In this document: piece after piece, positions 1 to 8,727 of the stretch
Layout of the letters: every line of letters begins with the position of its first letter
Position numbering within the stretch: position 1 is the stretch's first letter
Source of the DNA: Bacteroidota bacterium
GTDB lineage: Bacteria > Bacteroidota > Bacteroidia > B-17B0 > Aurantibacillaceae
Reading direction: 5' to 3'
Assembly: GCA_023251755.1 (NCBI GenBank)
Contig: JAHEYF010000033.1
Span: 1 to 46,043, forward strand
DNA: 46,043 nucleotides
Made by a program: the position numbers and the translations under genes
Notes under the pieces: model-generated
What the model saw: the letters and a program-made list of their open reading frames with translations, nothing else
Database searches by the model: none
What the model was told of the DNA's origin: nothing

Positions 1-1614
1 AGCAGATAGTTCTGCCTGCACCCTGAGTGAGTCGGATACGATTTTGGCTTTGTCCGCATTTTCTTTGGCCCTGTTGGCATTGTAGGCATAATACACCACA
101 CAACACAAAGCAATGATGACAACCGAAATAAAAATACGCAATGTGGCAATGCCCGCTTTGCGCTTTTTTTCAGCGGCATTCAATTCTTTTTGTTTTTCGG
201 CTTCGGAGTAATCTAAAAAATTAATGGCCCTGTCGAAGGAAGGATCGTAACGTTTAGCCCATATCCTGTTTGGCCGCTGACTCATTTTCCAGTTCATGGC
301 CATCTGTAGTTCCGGATCGCGCCACAAGCCTGTTTTACCTTCCTGGTGAAGGGCGGCAGATTGTGCAATACGGGAATACAATTCAGCCGATTCAATTTCT
401 TCCTGCACCCATATTATTAAACGCTCCCATACACGCATTAAACTTTCATGCGAAATGTCTATTACTGTATCCTCCTTCAAGTCTACTCCCACCGGAGGCA
501 TTAAAAGGCTCCGGCCCGGTGCACGGAATAGTTCAATAATCCTTACCACTTCAGCCGTGTCTACTTCAGCCAGTTCGCAAATTTCTTTTACCTGGCAGGG
601 CCTTCTTATTCCCCGTCCATCGTCGCGCTTTTCGGTAAGCGACTTAAATAATTTTTTGCAGGTTTCTTTTGCTTTATCACTGCCCACTTCCGAATAGGCT
701 TCTTCGGCGTGCAATGACAAAGCCCTGGCCATCGTTCCAATGGCTTCGTAATGGCTTAGTTCAATTGGTTCGTTGGGCTTTGCATTTCTTTGCCAGTACT
801 CCCAGGTGCGCATAAGGGCATGCTGCAATATGGGCAATTGATCGGGATTATCACCCACGTCGTTCAATAAACGGGTTAATAAAGCCTGGGATATGTCTGC
901 CACACCAACAGCTATAGGGCCTGTGATAGCAGCCTTCCGTTCTTCGCGGGTCATGCGCGGAATTAAATATTGTCCGTCGTTGATGGCTTCCGGCAAGCCC
1001 CTGAACTCAGTACAATCGCCCAGAAAATCGGAGCGCATGGTAAACACCACATAAACGGGAAGTTCCTTAAATTTTGATGCGGCTAATAAAAGGTTGATGA
1101 ATGTTACAGAATCCCTGGTTTCTTTGAACTCCGCTTTTTCGTATTTGGTAAAGCGGAACAATTCTTCGAACTGGTCTACAACAATTAAAACATTTTGTTT
1201 GTGTGGTTCAGAAAGTTGTTTCAGGGTTTCGCCGATACCCTGGTCACTTCTCCGGAGTATAGATTCAATCATGGATGGAGAAACTTCCTTCTCTTTTTTT
1301 TCTCCCAGGATTTCTGTTGAATCCAGCGCTTCTGAAAGGTTGCCAATGGGGTCGTTACCCGGTTTGAAGGTGCATATCCTCCATCCGGAACCGGCTGCGG
1401 ATAAAAAACCAGCGTGCAGGGAGGGCAATAAACCACACTTTACCAAAGATGATTTTCCACTGCCCGAAGCACCTATAACAGCCAGAAAACGGGTGTGGCT
1501 TAATTTATTTAAAAGTTCGTCTATTTGTTTTTCGCGGCCAAAGAAAAGGTATTCTTCTTCTTCTTCAAAAGACCGCAGGCCGGGAAAAGGGTTGAATTTA
1601 TTTTCGCTGCTCAT
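1..1614 (-). CDS. nSTAND1-type P-loop NTPase, partial (runs off left edge)
   Basis: The reading frame is open for 538 codons from ATG at 1614 to the window edge, so the C-terminus is missing. The N-terminus reads NPFPGLRSFEEEEEYLFFGR, the usual opening of the nSTAND1 family. A Walker A motif (GASGSGKSS) follows at about residues 48-56, a Walker B (VLIVVDQFEELF) at about 142-153, and DQLPILQHALMRTW further on, typical of the family's helical part. A membrane-spanning segment lies at about 493-511, followed by a charged helix; WD40 or TPR repeats are usual after this and would lie outside the window. The start codon overlaps the stop of the upstream TIR gene as ATGA, implying translational coupling. 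By family knowledge STAND NTPases oligomerise on sensing a trigger and activate an effector; here the effector would be the TIR protein. The family call is firm; a defence role is inference. Confidence 0.9.
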   Translation of the reverse strand, partial: MSSENKFNPFPGLRSFEEEEEYLFFGREKQIDELLNKLSHTRFLAVIGASGSGKSSLVKCGLLPSLHAGFLSAAGSGWRICTFKPGNDPIGNLSEALDSTEILGEKKEKEVSPSMIESILRRSDQGIGETLKQLSEPHKQNVLIVVDQFEELFRFTKYEKAEFKETRDSVTFINLLLAASKFKELPVYVVFTMRSDFLGDCTEFRGLPEAINDGQYLIPRMTREERKAAITGPIAVGVADISQALLTRLLNDVGDNPDQLPILQHALMRTWEYWQRNAKPNEPIELSHYEAIGTMARALSLHAEEAYSEVGSDKAKETCKKLFKSLTEKRDDGRGIRRPCQVKEICELAEVDTAEVVRIIELFRAPGRSLLMPPVGVDLKEDTVIDISHESLMRVWERLIIWVQEEIESAELYSRIAQSAALHQEGKTGLWRDPELQMAMNWKMSQRPNRIWAKRYDPSFDRAINFLDYSEAEKQKELNAAEKKRKAGIATLRIFISVVIIALCCVVYYAYNANRAKENADKAKIVSDSLRVQAELSA

Positions 1615-3146
1615 ACAGTAATTTCATTTATGAACTCATCCAATGCTGAAAGGGTTCCGTTGACTACTGAAACAACTTTTACCTCGTGCGACCTGAACCT
1701 TTCTTTTTGCTGATTGGCCGGCTCAGCTATACAGACTGTTTTAAAATCCAAAGGTGCTTTTCTTCCATAGCCTGCAATTTTAAGCAGGTCGCGCATTTTT
1801 GACCTCAACCATAAATCGCCGCCTGCGCCGTAATAAATTAAAACGGCGTGGCAGGTTTTTAAATTTTCCTGGTGGTCTAATCTCAACTCGGTTTGATCTC
1901 CTTCAAAGGCAGGTATAATTACCTCAAAACCTTTGTCGAACAAATAATTCTCAACAGGCCGTATGGCTTCTAAGTCTGCCTGGTCGCATATCAGGTAAAC
2001 CTGTTTGGGGGCATCCACATCTGCATCCTCATCCGGCGGAAGCTCCACTTCTTTTTTTCGTTGCGTCAGCTTGTCTTCAATGGCAAATTTTAAATCTTCC
2101 AAAGGTGAAATCAATAAATCGGCACCCCTTAAAAGTTTTTCATTGGATTTTAATTCTTCAACAAATTCTATTTGTCTTTCGTCTTCAATTTTTAATTCCG
2201 GGGCCAGCCAGATCAGGCGTTGAATTTTTTTCTGCTGGCTGATTTCCGCGGCTATTTCATTTTGAAGCTGGATCTTTGATTTGGTGGTACCCTCGGGGAT
2301 AAGCCCAAAGTTTAAGCCCAGCACATGAATACTCATTTCACAATCTTCTATCATGGCTTTCACTTCGGCTGCGTATTCATCGGCAACAAAGGAGAGGTTT
2401 TTATCCGGCAATACCAGAAAACCTTTATCGGAAAGTAAACGGCTGATCGCATCGCGGTTGGCTTTGCAGTCGTTGCTGGTTTCGGCTAAAAAAATCTTAC
2501 GTTTGGGTTTATCACTTTCTGTTTTAACAACTTCGTTTTGAACAGGGGCAGGCGATACGGCTGTATCGCCGGGTTGTTTTGCAGCACTTCCTGTTTTTTT
2601 CTCTATCTCGGTCAATAAAGAAGCCAGGTCGTGCGCCAGGTCGTCCAGCTTGGCCCAATAAGCCAACTGGGCATCTTTACCAAACAGACTGCTAAACTCC
2701 CTTGGCTTTCCGCTTTCAGGATCGATCTTAAAAAACTCGTAACCCAACAAGCCCTGAATAATGGGAGGTTGAAGCGATAAATCAACCGGTGTTTTAATTA
2801 CTTTGAATATCCTTGACTTGGTGCCTATGGTTGCACCAATATTGTTTTCTGCAATTTTATGGAATTCGGTTAGTTCGCGAACGCACCAGTCGGACTTTAC
2901 ATAGCGGGGCGAATGAACAGAAACCAGTATGGCTATGTCGTTTAATTGCTGAAGTATTTCATCACTAAAAATATGGTTCCCGTCCAGTTCTTTGTCGCGC
3001 CATATATTGGGGCGATAGCCCAGCAACTGGGCAAGCCTTACATCCAATGATCTGTGAAATTCACTTATCCAACCAGACTCTCCTACAATTAAGGACTCGT
3101 CATCAATATGGGCATAACTAATAAAAATATCCTTTTTGAATTTCAT
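1611..3146 (-). CDS. TIR-domain protein with two further TIR-like modules
   Basis: 511 residues with no signal peptide or membrane segment. Module 1 (about 1-185) is a canonical TIR domain: DIFISYAHIDD strand at 6-16, IWRDKELDG loop at 48-56, and SDWCVREL at 85-92, whose Glu91 matches the catalytic Glu of NAD-cleaving TIR domains. A Pro/Lys-rich linker leads to module 2 (about 215-355, opening KIFLAETSND), which resembles the TIR/DUF4062 fold but lacks the WCxxEL motif. An acidic linker (PPDEDADVD) leads to module 3 (about 382-511, opening VYLICDQAD), another alpha/beta TIR-like module, also without the Glu motif. It is transcribed first, and its TGA stop overlaps the ATG of the nSTAND1 gene. 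A candidate -7 element TACTTTTG lies at 3330-3323 on the minus strand without a clear -33 partner. TIR activity on NAD is known for relatives and not shown here. Confidence 0.9.
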   Translation of the reverse strand: MKFKKDIFISYAHIDDESLIVGESGWISEFHRSLDVRLAQLLGYRPNIWRDKELDGNHIFSDEILQQLNDIAILVSVHSPRYVKSDWCVRELTEFHKIAENNIGATIGTKSRIFKVIKTPVDLSLQPPIIQGLLGYEFFKIDPESGKPREFSSLFGKDAQLAYWAKLDDLAHDLASLLTEIEKKTGSAAKQPGDTAVSPAPVQNEVVKTESDKPKRKIFLAETSNDCKANRDAISRLLSDKGFLVLPDKNLSFVADEYAAEVKAMIEDCEMSIHVLGLNFGLIPEGTTKSKIQLQNEIAAEISQQKKIQRLIWLAPELKIEDERQIEFVEELKSNEKLLRGADLLISPLEDLKFAIEDKLTQRKKEVELPPDEDADVDAPKQVYLICDQADLEAIRPVENYLFDKGFEVIIPAFEGDQTELRLDHQENLKTCHAVLIYYGAGGDLWLRSKMRDLLKIAGYGRKAPLDFKTVCIAEPANQQKERFRSHEVKVVSVVNGTLSALDEFINEITV

Positions 3147-3186
3147 CCCTTGTGGTATCTTTTATTTGTCGCGTAAAGTTACCGAA

Positions 3187-3242
3187 ATCGTTTTTTGGCT
3201 CCTGGCTTTTAACTTTTGACTTCTAATTTTTAACTTAAGATC
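3187..3242. repeat. Heptad-repeat array, TTTTAAC class, inverted relative to 5298-5358
   Basis: Degenerate 7-bp units (GGCTCCT, GGCTTTT, AACTTTT, GACTTCT, AATTTTT, AACTTAA) lie upstream of the TIR gene. Together with the preceding ACCGAAATCG (3180-3189), the stretch is the reverse complement of 5298-5358 with only a few mismatches, so the two copies bracket the 3591-5296 gene pair as inverted repeats. Confidence 0.8.
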
Positions 3243-3470
3243 AGGCCTGGCTTTTAATAATGACATAGTTTATTCATAATCCTTAAAAATAGACAGTTAG
3301 AGCAGTCCTGCCATTTTTGAAACAAAAGTACTAACCTACAAGTATTTTCTGATATGTACAATAAGGAATTACGGAAATAATTTGTCAGTTTGAGTCTGTT
3401 TTTAAGGTCATCGGCGTGTTTCATGCAAAATACCTCCTCGTTGTTTCCCTTAATTGTTGGAAATGAATTA

Positions 3471-3478
3471 TATCTTTG
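3471..3478 (+). promoter_or_regulatory. -7 promoter element TATCTTTG for the dehydrogenase/DUF5995 pair
   Basis: TATCTTTG is an exact match to the Bacteroidetes -7 consensus TAnnTTTG, about 113 bases before the chosen start at 3591. The -33 region is weak: TTGTTT at 3441 is 30 bases upstream, longer than usual. The rest of 3147-3590 holds repeats and no recognisable gene. Confidence 0.45.
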
Positions 3479-3484
3479 CGGTGA

Positions 3485-3582
3485 AAGTGAGAGAGTGAGA
3501 AAGTGAGAAGTGAGAGTGAGAGTGAGTGTGTGTGAAGGGAGAGTGAAATTAAACCTTAGTGAACCTGAGTGCCTTAGTGGTA
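3485..3582. repeat. GTGAGA-rich tract followed by CTTAGTG-type short repeats
   Basis: 3485-3545 is a run of GTGAGA/AGTGAGA units of 6-8 bp. 3551-3582 contains CCTTAGTG, CCTGAGTG and CCTTAGTG followed by GTAAA. The second motif recurs inverted at 41855-41900, and the GTGAGA motif recurs at 17610-17632. The tract lies in the 5' leader of the gene starting at 3591. Confidence 0.7.
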
Positions 3583-3590
3583 AATATAAT

Positions 3591-4535
3591 ATGAAACAGA
3601 AAAAAATATTAATATACGGAGCCGGGGTCATCGGCTCTATGTATGCCGGACGTTTTGCATTGGCAGGATACGATGTAACTGTTTTAGCCCGCAACACCCG
3701 CCTGAAAGAATTGCAGGAAAAAGGACTGCTGCTTAAAAACAACAAAGAAGAAAAAACTGAACGTCCGCTTATTAAGACCATTGGTGAATTAAATCCCGAT
3801 GATGTGTATGACTTTGTATTTATAACGCTGCACAAAGACCAGGTTCAGTCTATTTTACCGGCCTTACAAAAAAACAAGTCTGCCAACATGGTGTTTATGG
3901 TCAATACCTCGGGTGGTTATGATGCATGGACCAGTGCGGTAGGTAAAAACAGGGTTATTCCTGCATTTCCGGGAGCCGGCGGTAAATTAAAAGACGGGGT
4001 GATCTATTATCAGATCAGTTCGAAATCGGTACAGGCCACTACCTTTGGTGAGATAGACGGCACCACAAGTGCAAGGGTACTGGAGCTAAGCGAAATGCTT
4101 GAAAAGTCAGGCTTCCCCGCTGAAATCTGTTCGAACATGGACGCCTGGCAGAAAACCCATGTAGCCATGATGTGCCCTTTGGTAAACGTAATTTTTTACG
4201 ACGGGGGGACAAATTACACGGTGGCAAAAAACCCCGAAGCTATTCATCAGATGATACTGGCCATGAAGGAGGCTTTCCGTTTTATAAAAGAGTCAGGAAT
4301 TGGGATTGTTCCATCAAAGCTTGGTTTTTTATTGTACTGCCCTGCCTGGATTCTGAAAGCAATTTTAAAAAGGGCTTACAACACAAAATGGGCCGAAACA
4401 GTTATCAGCAGCCCTGCCCTGGCTTCACCACACGATTATGAAGTAATGAGCGCTGAGTTTGTAAAATTAGCCGCGGATAAAAACTTTGATTTAAAAGAGT
4501 TTAAAAAATTAATGCGCAACCCAATAAAAAAATAA
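3591..4535 (+). CDS. Ketopantoate reductase (ApbA/PanE)-family NADP-dependent dehydrogenase
   Basis: 314 residues from ATG 3591. The N-terminus is a Rossmann strand-loop with GAGVIGS at residues 10-16, then VTVLAR, which is the NADP-binding pattern of the ApbA/PanE family. A Lys in MDAWQKTHVA matches the conserved catalytic-Lys region of the C-terminal helical domain. I chose 3591 over the in-frame ATG at 3510 because the extra 27 codons fall inside a simple GTGAGA/CTTAGTG repeat and the Rossmann fold starts properly at 3591. The stop overlaps the next start as TAATG, so the two genes are coupled. True PanE makes pantoate for coenzyme A, but the divergent C-terminal half and the DUF5995 partner leave the substrate open; an opine-type or other 2-keto-acid reductase is possible. 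Confidence 0.8.
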   Translation: MKQKKILIYGAGVIGSMYAGRFALAGYDVTVLARNTRLKELQEKGLLLKNNKEEKTERPLIKTIGELNPDDVYDFVFITLHKDQVQSILPALQKNKSANMVFMVNTSGGYDAWTSAVGKNRVIPAFPGAGGKLKDGVIYYQISSKSVQATTFGEIDGTTSARVLELSEMLEKSGFPAEICSNMDAWQKTHVAMMCPLVNVIFYDGGTNYTVAKNPEAIHQMILAMKEAFRFIKESGIGIVPSKLGFLLYCPAWILKAILKRAYNTKWAETVISSPALASPHDYEVMSAEFVKLAADKNFDLKEFKKLMRNPIKK

Positions 4536-5296
4536 TGAGTACAGGTTTAAGTCCATCGCCAATAGATCACGTTATTGACCAAATGGATGCTATCATTGAC
4601 CGTTGCATCCGCGAAGAAAGTAAGCTGGGGTACTTTGCCGTGTTGTACAGAAATGTTACCGCAGAAGTTAAAGACCGTATCAAGGCCGGCTATTTTGATG
4701 ATGCTGCACGTATGGAAAAATTGGATGTTGTATTTGCCCAACGCTACCTTGATGCAATTCATTTATTTTGGAAAGGAAAACAACCCAGCAATAGCTGGTC
4801 TGTTGCTTTTAAAACCGCAACACTCCCTTCCCCCATTATACTTCAGCACCTGATGCTGGGAATGAATGCACACATCAACTTCGATTTGTCTATTGCTACA
4901 GCCCAGGTTGCCCCGGGTTCTTTGTTGCCAAAAATAAAAACTGATTTCGACCGCATTATGTATTTGTTATCCGACATGATTGATGAGATAGAAGACCGTA
5001 TTGAAAAAGTTTCACCTGCTTTCAGGCTGATAGACCAAATCGGGGGCCGTGGGGATGAGAAGTTTGCAGGGTTTGCTATCAACAAAGCCCGTGACCTGGC
5101 CTGGAACTCAGCCGAAAAATTAGCTGTAGCAAAACCTGCTGAGTTCAATAAAAAAATAGCGCTGCACGATAAACTTGTTGCTGCCCTTGCCAATGGAATT
5201 GCCAACCCCGGCCTGGCCGTTAAAGCCGGACTGGGACTCATTCATTTAAAAGAAAGTAAAAATGTGCCGGAGGTGATTAGGGCTTTGCGGATATAG
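4535..5296 (+). CDS. DUF5995-family protein
   Basis: 253 residues, with ATG sharing one base with the preceding TAA. The sequence matches what I recall of DUF5995: PIDHVIDQMDAI at the start, MEKLDVVFAQRYLDAIHLF in the first third, and LMLGMNAHINFDLSIATAQV near residue 110, where the NAHINxDL block is the family signature. It is mostly helical, with no signal peptide or membrane segment. The biochemical function of the family is not known to me; conserved His and Asp in NAHINFDL could form an active or metal site (inference). Coupling to the ApbA/PanE-like dehydrogenase suggests the two act in one small pathway. Confidence 0.75.
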   Translation: MSTGLSPSPIDHVIDQMDAIIDRCIREESKLGYFAVLYRNVTAEVKDRIKAGYFDDAARMEKLDVVFAQRYLDAIHLFWKGKQPSNSWSVAFKTATLPSPIILQHLMLGMNAHINFDLSIATAQVAPGSLLPKIKTDFDRIMYLLSDMIDEIEDRIEKVSPAFRLIDQIGGRGDEKFAGFAINKARDLAWNSAEKLAVAKPAEFNKKIALHDKLVAALANGIANPGLAVKAGLGLIHLKESKNVPEVIRALRI

Positions 5297-5297
5297 A

Positions 5298-5358
5298 TTA
5301 AGTTAAAAGTTATAAGTCAAAAGTTAAAAGCCAAGAGCCAAAAGAACGATTTCGGTTA
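5298..5358. repeat. Heptad-repeat array, AGTTAAA class
   Basis: Directly after the DUF5995 stop come the units AGTTAAA, AGTTATA, AGTCAAA, AGTTAAA, AGCCAAG, AGCCAAA, then AGAACGATTTCGGT. It is the inverted copy of 3180-3242. Confidence 0.8.
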
Positions 5359-5378
5359 TAATTAAATCTATTACTATT

Positions 5379-6314
5379 ATGTATCACATACGTTTAAAAA
5401 TTAAATACTGCTCACTTCTACTAATTGCGGGTTTAGGTGCATGTAAAATGAAACAAGCCCCCAGGACAGACTTTGTAGCACCTGTAAGTAAAGCTGAAAA
5501 AAACTGGACAGCTATTTTTGCACAGCCCAAGGATATAACGGTTACTACCATGGAAACAGGGCTTATAAAAGTAAAGGTGTCGGATGTACTCAACCTCAAA
5601 AACCCTACAGCCAAAGGGATGAAAGACAGTTCACTTTATGTTCCTGTTTTTGCACACCTTGTTCACCACCCTGTTTATGGCAACTGGTTAGTGGATAGTG
5701 GCTTAGACAGTTCTTTTTACACCAATTCACACGGCAACATTAAAGGGCTTGTTAAAGCTGTGTTTTCCTGCAAGCAGAAAAAAGGGCAGGACATTACATC
5801 ACAACTCAGGGCAAGGGGGGTTACTTTGAAAGGGGTGTTCTTTACCCATCTTCACCCCGATCACATTACCGGTGTTCCGGGCTTGCCACAAAACATAAGG
5901 TATATCTGCGGTAAAGGAGAAACGGTAAGTATTATTCGCCCTTTGGGTATAAAATTATTTGTGAGCAATCAGATGAGTAATGTAAAACAGATTGAAGAAT
6001 TTAATTTTACTTCGGCGCAAGCCATTGCACCATTGGGTGCGGCCATAGATGTTTTTGGAGACGGTTCGTTTTGGGCTGTATTAACACCGGGCCATACCAT
6101 TGCGCACACTTCTTATATTGTTAACAGCACATCGGGCCCTGTATTGTTAACCGGTGATGTTTCGCATACAAAAATTGGCTGGGACAAAGGCATTGAGCCC
6201 GGCGGCTTTACACTTAACCGCCCGCAGAATTTAAAAAGTTTACTGCAATTAAAAGAGTTCGTAAAAACCTATTCGCAGTTAAAAATTGTACTGGGGCATG
6301 AGTTGATTCAGTAG
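5379..6314 (+). CDS. MBL-fold metallo-hydrolase, lipoprotein
   Basis: 311 residues. A lipoprotein signal peptide ends at a lipobox (LGAC, Cys22), so the protein should be exported and lipid-anchored. The metallo-beta-lactamase fold shows HLHPDH at 157-162 as the di-metal signature, His239 in TPGHT, Asp260 in TGDVSH and His307 in LGHEL, all in expected order. The insertion and length resemble N-acyl-homoserine-lactonase-like and related periplasmic MBL hydrolases, but the substrate cannot be told. It is preceded by the heptad repeat and could be read through from the DUF5995 gene 82 bases upstream or start separately; it is convergent with the SpoIIE gene. Confidence 0.85.
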   Translation: MYHIRLKIKYCSLLLIAGLGACKMKQAPRTDFVAPVSKAEKNWTAIFAQPKDITVTTMETGLIKVKVSDVLNLKNPTAKGMKDSSLYVPVFAHLVHHPVYGNWLVDSGLDSSFYTNSHGNIKGLVKAVFSCKQKKGQDITSQLRARGVTLKGVFFTHLHPDHITGVPGLPQNIRYICGKGETVSIIRPLGIKLFVSNQMSNVKQIEEFNFTSAQAIAPLGAAIDVFGDGSFWAVLTPGHTIAHTSYIVNSTSGPVLLTGDVSHTKIGWDKGIEPGGFTLNRPQNLKSLLQLKEFVKTYSQLKIVLGHELIQ

Positions 6315-6366
6315 TTCTTAGTTCTTAGTAACTATTTGAATTCGTCAATCGTAATTCGTCAATCAT
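6315..6366. repeat. Heptad repeats between convergent genes
   Basis: Units GTTCTTA, GTTCTTA, GTAACTA are followed by AATTCGTCAATCGT and AATTCGTCAATCAT (7+7). The array fills the spacer between the MBL gene and the SpoIIE gene. No separate strong terminator is visible. Confidence 0.65.
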
Positions 6367-8596
6367 CACTCAGCTGAAATCCAATCACCAATACATCATC
6401 AGTTCTTGTATTGTGTCCACGCCATGCATCAAGGGTAGTTTGCAGTGCTTTACATTTTTCTTCGGGGTTTTCGTTTGTTGAGATGAGGCTTAAGGTGTGT
6501 TCAAACTGTTGGTGGTTCATCGGCCTTCCTTCTGCGCCACCAAGCTGCTCGATAAATCCATCGGTATACATATATACCCAATCGCCTGTAGCAACCGGAA
6601 TTTCTATTGTTTCAAAATTTCTCTCCACTGCTTTTCCGTCTTTCCTATAATTGCCACCCACCGATAAATTGCTGGCTTTGTACCTTTGTGCAATTTGATC
6701 TTTTACAATAACGATCCCGTTTCTTGCGCCGCTAAATGAAATTTTTTTGTTGTGTTTATCAATCAGGCAGATTGAAATGTCCATTCCATCCTGTATTGCG
6801 CCTCCGCTTTGCTGATGAAGTATCCGTATGATTTCACTGTTTAATTTATTTAATATTTCCGAGGGCTTAAATTCGCCATCCAGCACAAGTTTATCCAGCA
6901 ATAAACTCCCGAGGGTGCTCATAAATGCGCCCGGTACCCCGTGCCCTGTACAATCAACACAGGCTAACAAAGTGCACTTGTCAAATTGTTTGTACCAGTA
7001 AAAATCACCGCTCACAATATCTTTCGGCTTGTAAAATACAAACAGGTTGTCTATATGCTCCTGCATTTCTTTCAGGTTGGGCAATATAGAATCCTGGATT
7101 TTCCTTGAATAATTGATGCTTTCAATAATTTGAAAATTCTGTCTTTCAATAATGTTTTTTTGTTTATTGGTCAACCTGAACCGGTTGATTACAATAATTA
7201 AGGCGAGCGCTACAAGTACTAAACCGCCCACTACCAGCCAAAATTGCGTTTTTCCTTTTTCAATAATGGCTATTTTTGCATTTATTTCACTGTCTTTTAA
7301 TTTTTGTTCCTGCATATTTTTTATACTATCTGCGGCTACTTTTTTATCAAACTCATACTGCATTTGCACCTGGGTTACTCTTTTTGTATTCTCTTCATTA
7401 TATAAACTATCACTATAAATGATATATTGACTGTAAGACTCGAAGGTTTGTTTAGCTTTGTTTTGTAATTTATACAACCTGGTTAATTCCTCGTAACAGC
7501 CTTTTATCTCTGCTACCTTTCCAATTTCCATTGCTTTTTTCAATGCCATTTCCAGGTGCATTTCCGACTTGCTGTAGTCCTTCTTCCAGATATACACTTT
7601 TGCTATATTGGTATTGGCTTCTATTAATTCTTCCTCATCACCTGCTTCTTCCGCGACTTTTAATGAATGCATATACATGGCCATAGCCTCCGTGTAAAGA
7701 AATTGCTGTTCATATATATTTCCAATATTACCATAGGCCACCGCTTCTCCCTCCCCGTCCTTTGTTTCCCTGCATATTTCGAGTGAGGCCCTATAATACC
7801 GGAGTGCCTGCGGGTAATTGTTTTTTTTGAAATAAATTTCCCCTATGTTGTTATAGGTAATACCAACCACCTTTTTACTGTTTGCTTTTTGTGCAATACC
7901 CAGGGTAATGAATTCCAGTTTCAATGATTCATCAAGGTTTCCCTGTTCTGAATAATGGATGGCTATATTAATATTGACAGCCATCATGCCATTTGCAAAA
8001 TTCTGTTTCTCGTATATTTTTAAGGCTGCGTAATGGTTTTTTAAGGCTTCGGGCGAATTCCCGACGTAACTGTAAACTTTTCCAAGCTCATAATACGAGA
8101 TGGCTACATTTGTAAGGTCCCCGATTTCTTTAAACAGGTTCAGGGCCTCGGTGTATTTTTTTACTGCGGTGTAATAATTAAACTGGTTTCTATAGATATG
8201 TCCGGTGTAATACAAAGCTTTTGCCTTGCCATGCTTGTCTCCTGATTTATCGCAAAGTTCAATTCCTTTCCTTAGATATTCCATCGCTTCGGCATATTTA
8301 CCCAATTCTAAAAACACACCTCCAATAATTACGGTGGCCTTGGCAACCCCTTTCGGGTAATTTAATTTTTTTGAAAGCACCATGGCCTCCCGGGCATGTT
8401 GCATGCTTTTTTCGGGAAGAGGGATTCTTAATTCAAGCGCAAGCCGGTTTAAGCTGTTTACTTTAAGGGTATCGTTTTGCTGATGTGGTATAAGTTGCTG
8501 AAGGGAGTCAATGATTTTACTTTGTGAGTATACTGCTGAACAGAAGACTACCCATACGAGTATTAAACTCCGGTATATACAACTACCTATTCTCAC
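6359..8596 (-). CDS. TPR-repeat membrane protein with C-terminal SpoIIE/PP2C serine phosphatase domain
   Basis: 745 residues. A signal peptide (about 1-24) is followed by a series of tetratricopeptide repeats (about 40-400), with classical pairs such as IGEIYFKKNNYPQALRYYR. A coiled coil leads to one membrane helix at about 452-471, then a linker and a SpoIIE phosphatase domain (about 520-745). Metal-binding acidic residues lie in SGDFYW (Asp531) and DCTGHG (Asp548), with a further Asp in YMYTDGF. The layout puts the TPR sensor outside the inner membrane and the phosphatase in the cytoplasm. Such proteins usually dephosphorylate an anti-anti-sigma (STAS) partner; no such partner is in the window. 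A promoter-like element lies at 8667-8638. The neighbouring long helical gene (8728-10263) is on the same strand upstream. Confidence 0.9.
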   Translation of the reverse strand: MRIGSCIYRSLILVWVVFCSAVYSQSKIIDSLQQLIPHQQNDTLKVNSLNRLALELRIPLPEKSMQHAREAMVLSKKLNYPKGVAKATVIIGGVFLELGKYAEAMEYLRKGIELCDKSGDKHGKAKALYYTGHIYRNQFNYYTAVKKYTEALNLFKEIGDLTNVAISYYELGKVYSYVGNSPEALKNHYAALKIYEKQNFANGMMAVNINIAIHYSEQGNLDESLKLEFITLGIAQKANSKKVVGITYNNIGEIYFKKNNYPQALRYYRASLEICRETKDGEGEAVAYGNIGNIYEQQFLYTEAMAMYMHSLKVAEEAGDEEELIEANTNIAKVYIWKKDYSKSEMHLEMALKKAMEIGKVAEIKGCYEELTRLYKLQNKAKQTFESYSQYIIYSDSLYNEENTKRVTQVQMQYEFDKKVAADSIKNMQEQKLKDSEINAKIAIIEKGKTQFWLVVGGLVLVALALIIVINRFRLTNKQKNIIERQNFQIIESINYSRKIQDSILPNLKEMQEHIDNLFVFYKPKDIVSGDFYWYKQFDKCTLLACVDCTGHGVPGAFMSTLGSLLLDKLVLDGEFKPSEILNKLNSEIIRILHQQSGGAIQDGMDISICLIDKHNKKISFSGARNGIVIVKDQIAQRYKASNLSVGGNYRKDGKAVERNFETIEIPVATGDWVYMYTDGFIEQLGGAEGRPMNHQQFEHTLSLISTNENPEEKCKALQTTLDAWRGHNTRTDDVLVIGFQLSDD

Positions 8597-8637
8597 TCGT
8601 CAAAACAGTTTTTCCCGGCTGGTGGGGGTGTTTATTG

Positions 8638-8667
8638 AATTTACAAAATATTGTTGGAAAATTCAAA
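8638..8667 (-). promoter_or_regulatory. Promoter-like 30-bp element upstream of the SpoIIE gene
   Basis: On the minus strand it begins with a -33-like TTTG and, 24 bases later, has a -7-like TAAATTCA, about 42 bases before the start. It matches 10372-10343, upstream of the paralogous gene, at 27 of 30 positions. Confidence 0.55.
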
Positions 8668-8727
8668 TTGCAGAAGAATAAACAAACAAGGGCCGGGCAC
8701 CTGCTCAAATTTTCAATCCTATGGTTA

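Noticed and set aside
3510-3590. Upstream ATG at 3510 as start of the dehydrogenase
   Set aside because: The extra 27 codons would be encoded by a GTGAGA/CTTAGTG simple repeat and precede the Rossmann strand; 3591 is the natural start.
3254-3835. 193-codon minus-strand frame
   Set aside because: It overlaps the repeat tract and runs antisense to the dehydrogenase start; composition is Ser/Thr/Leu-rich with no domain pattern.
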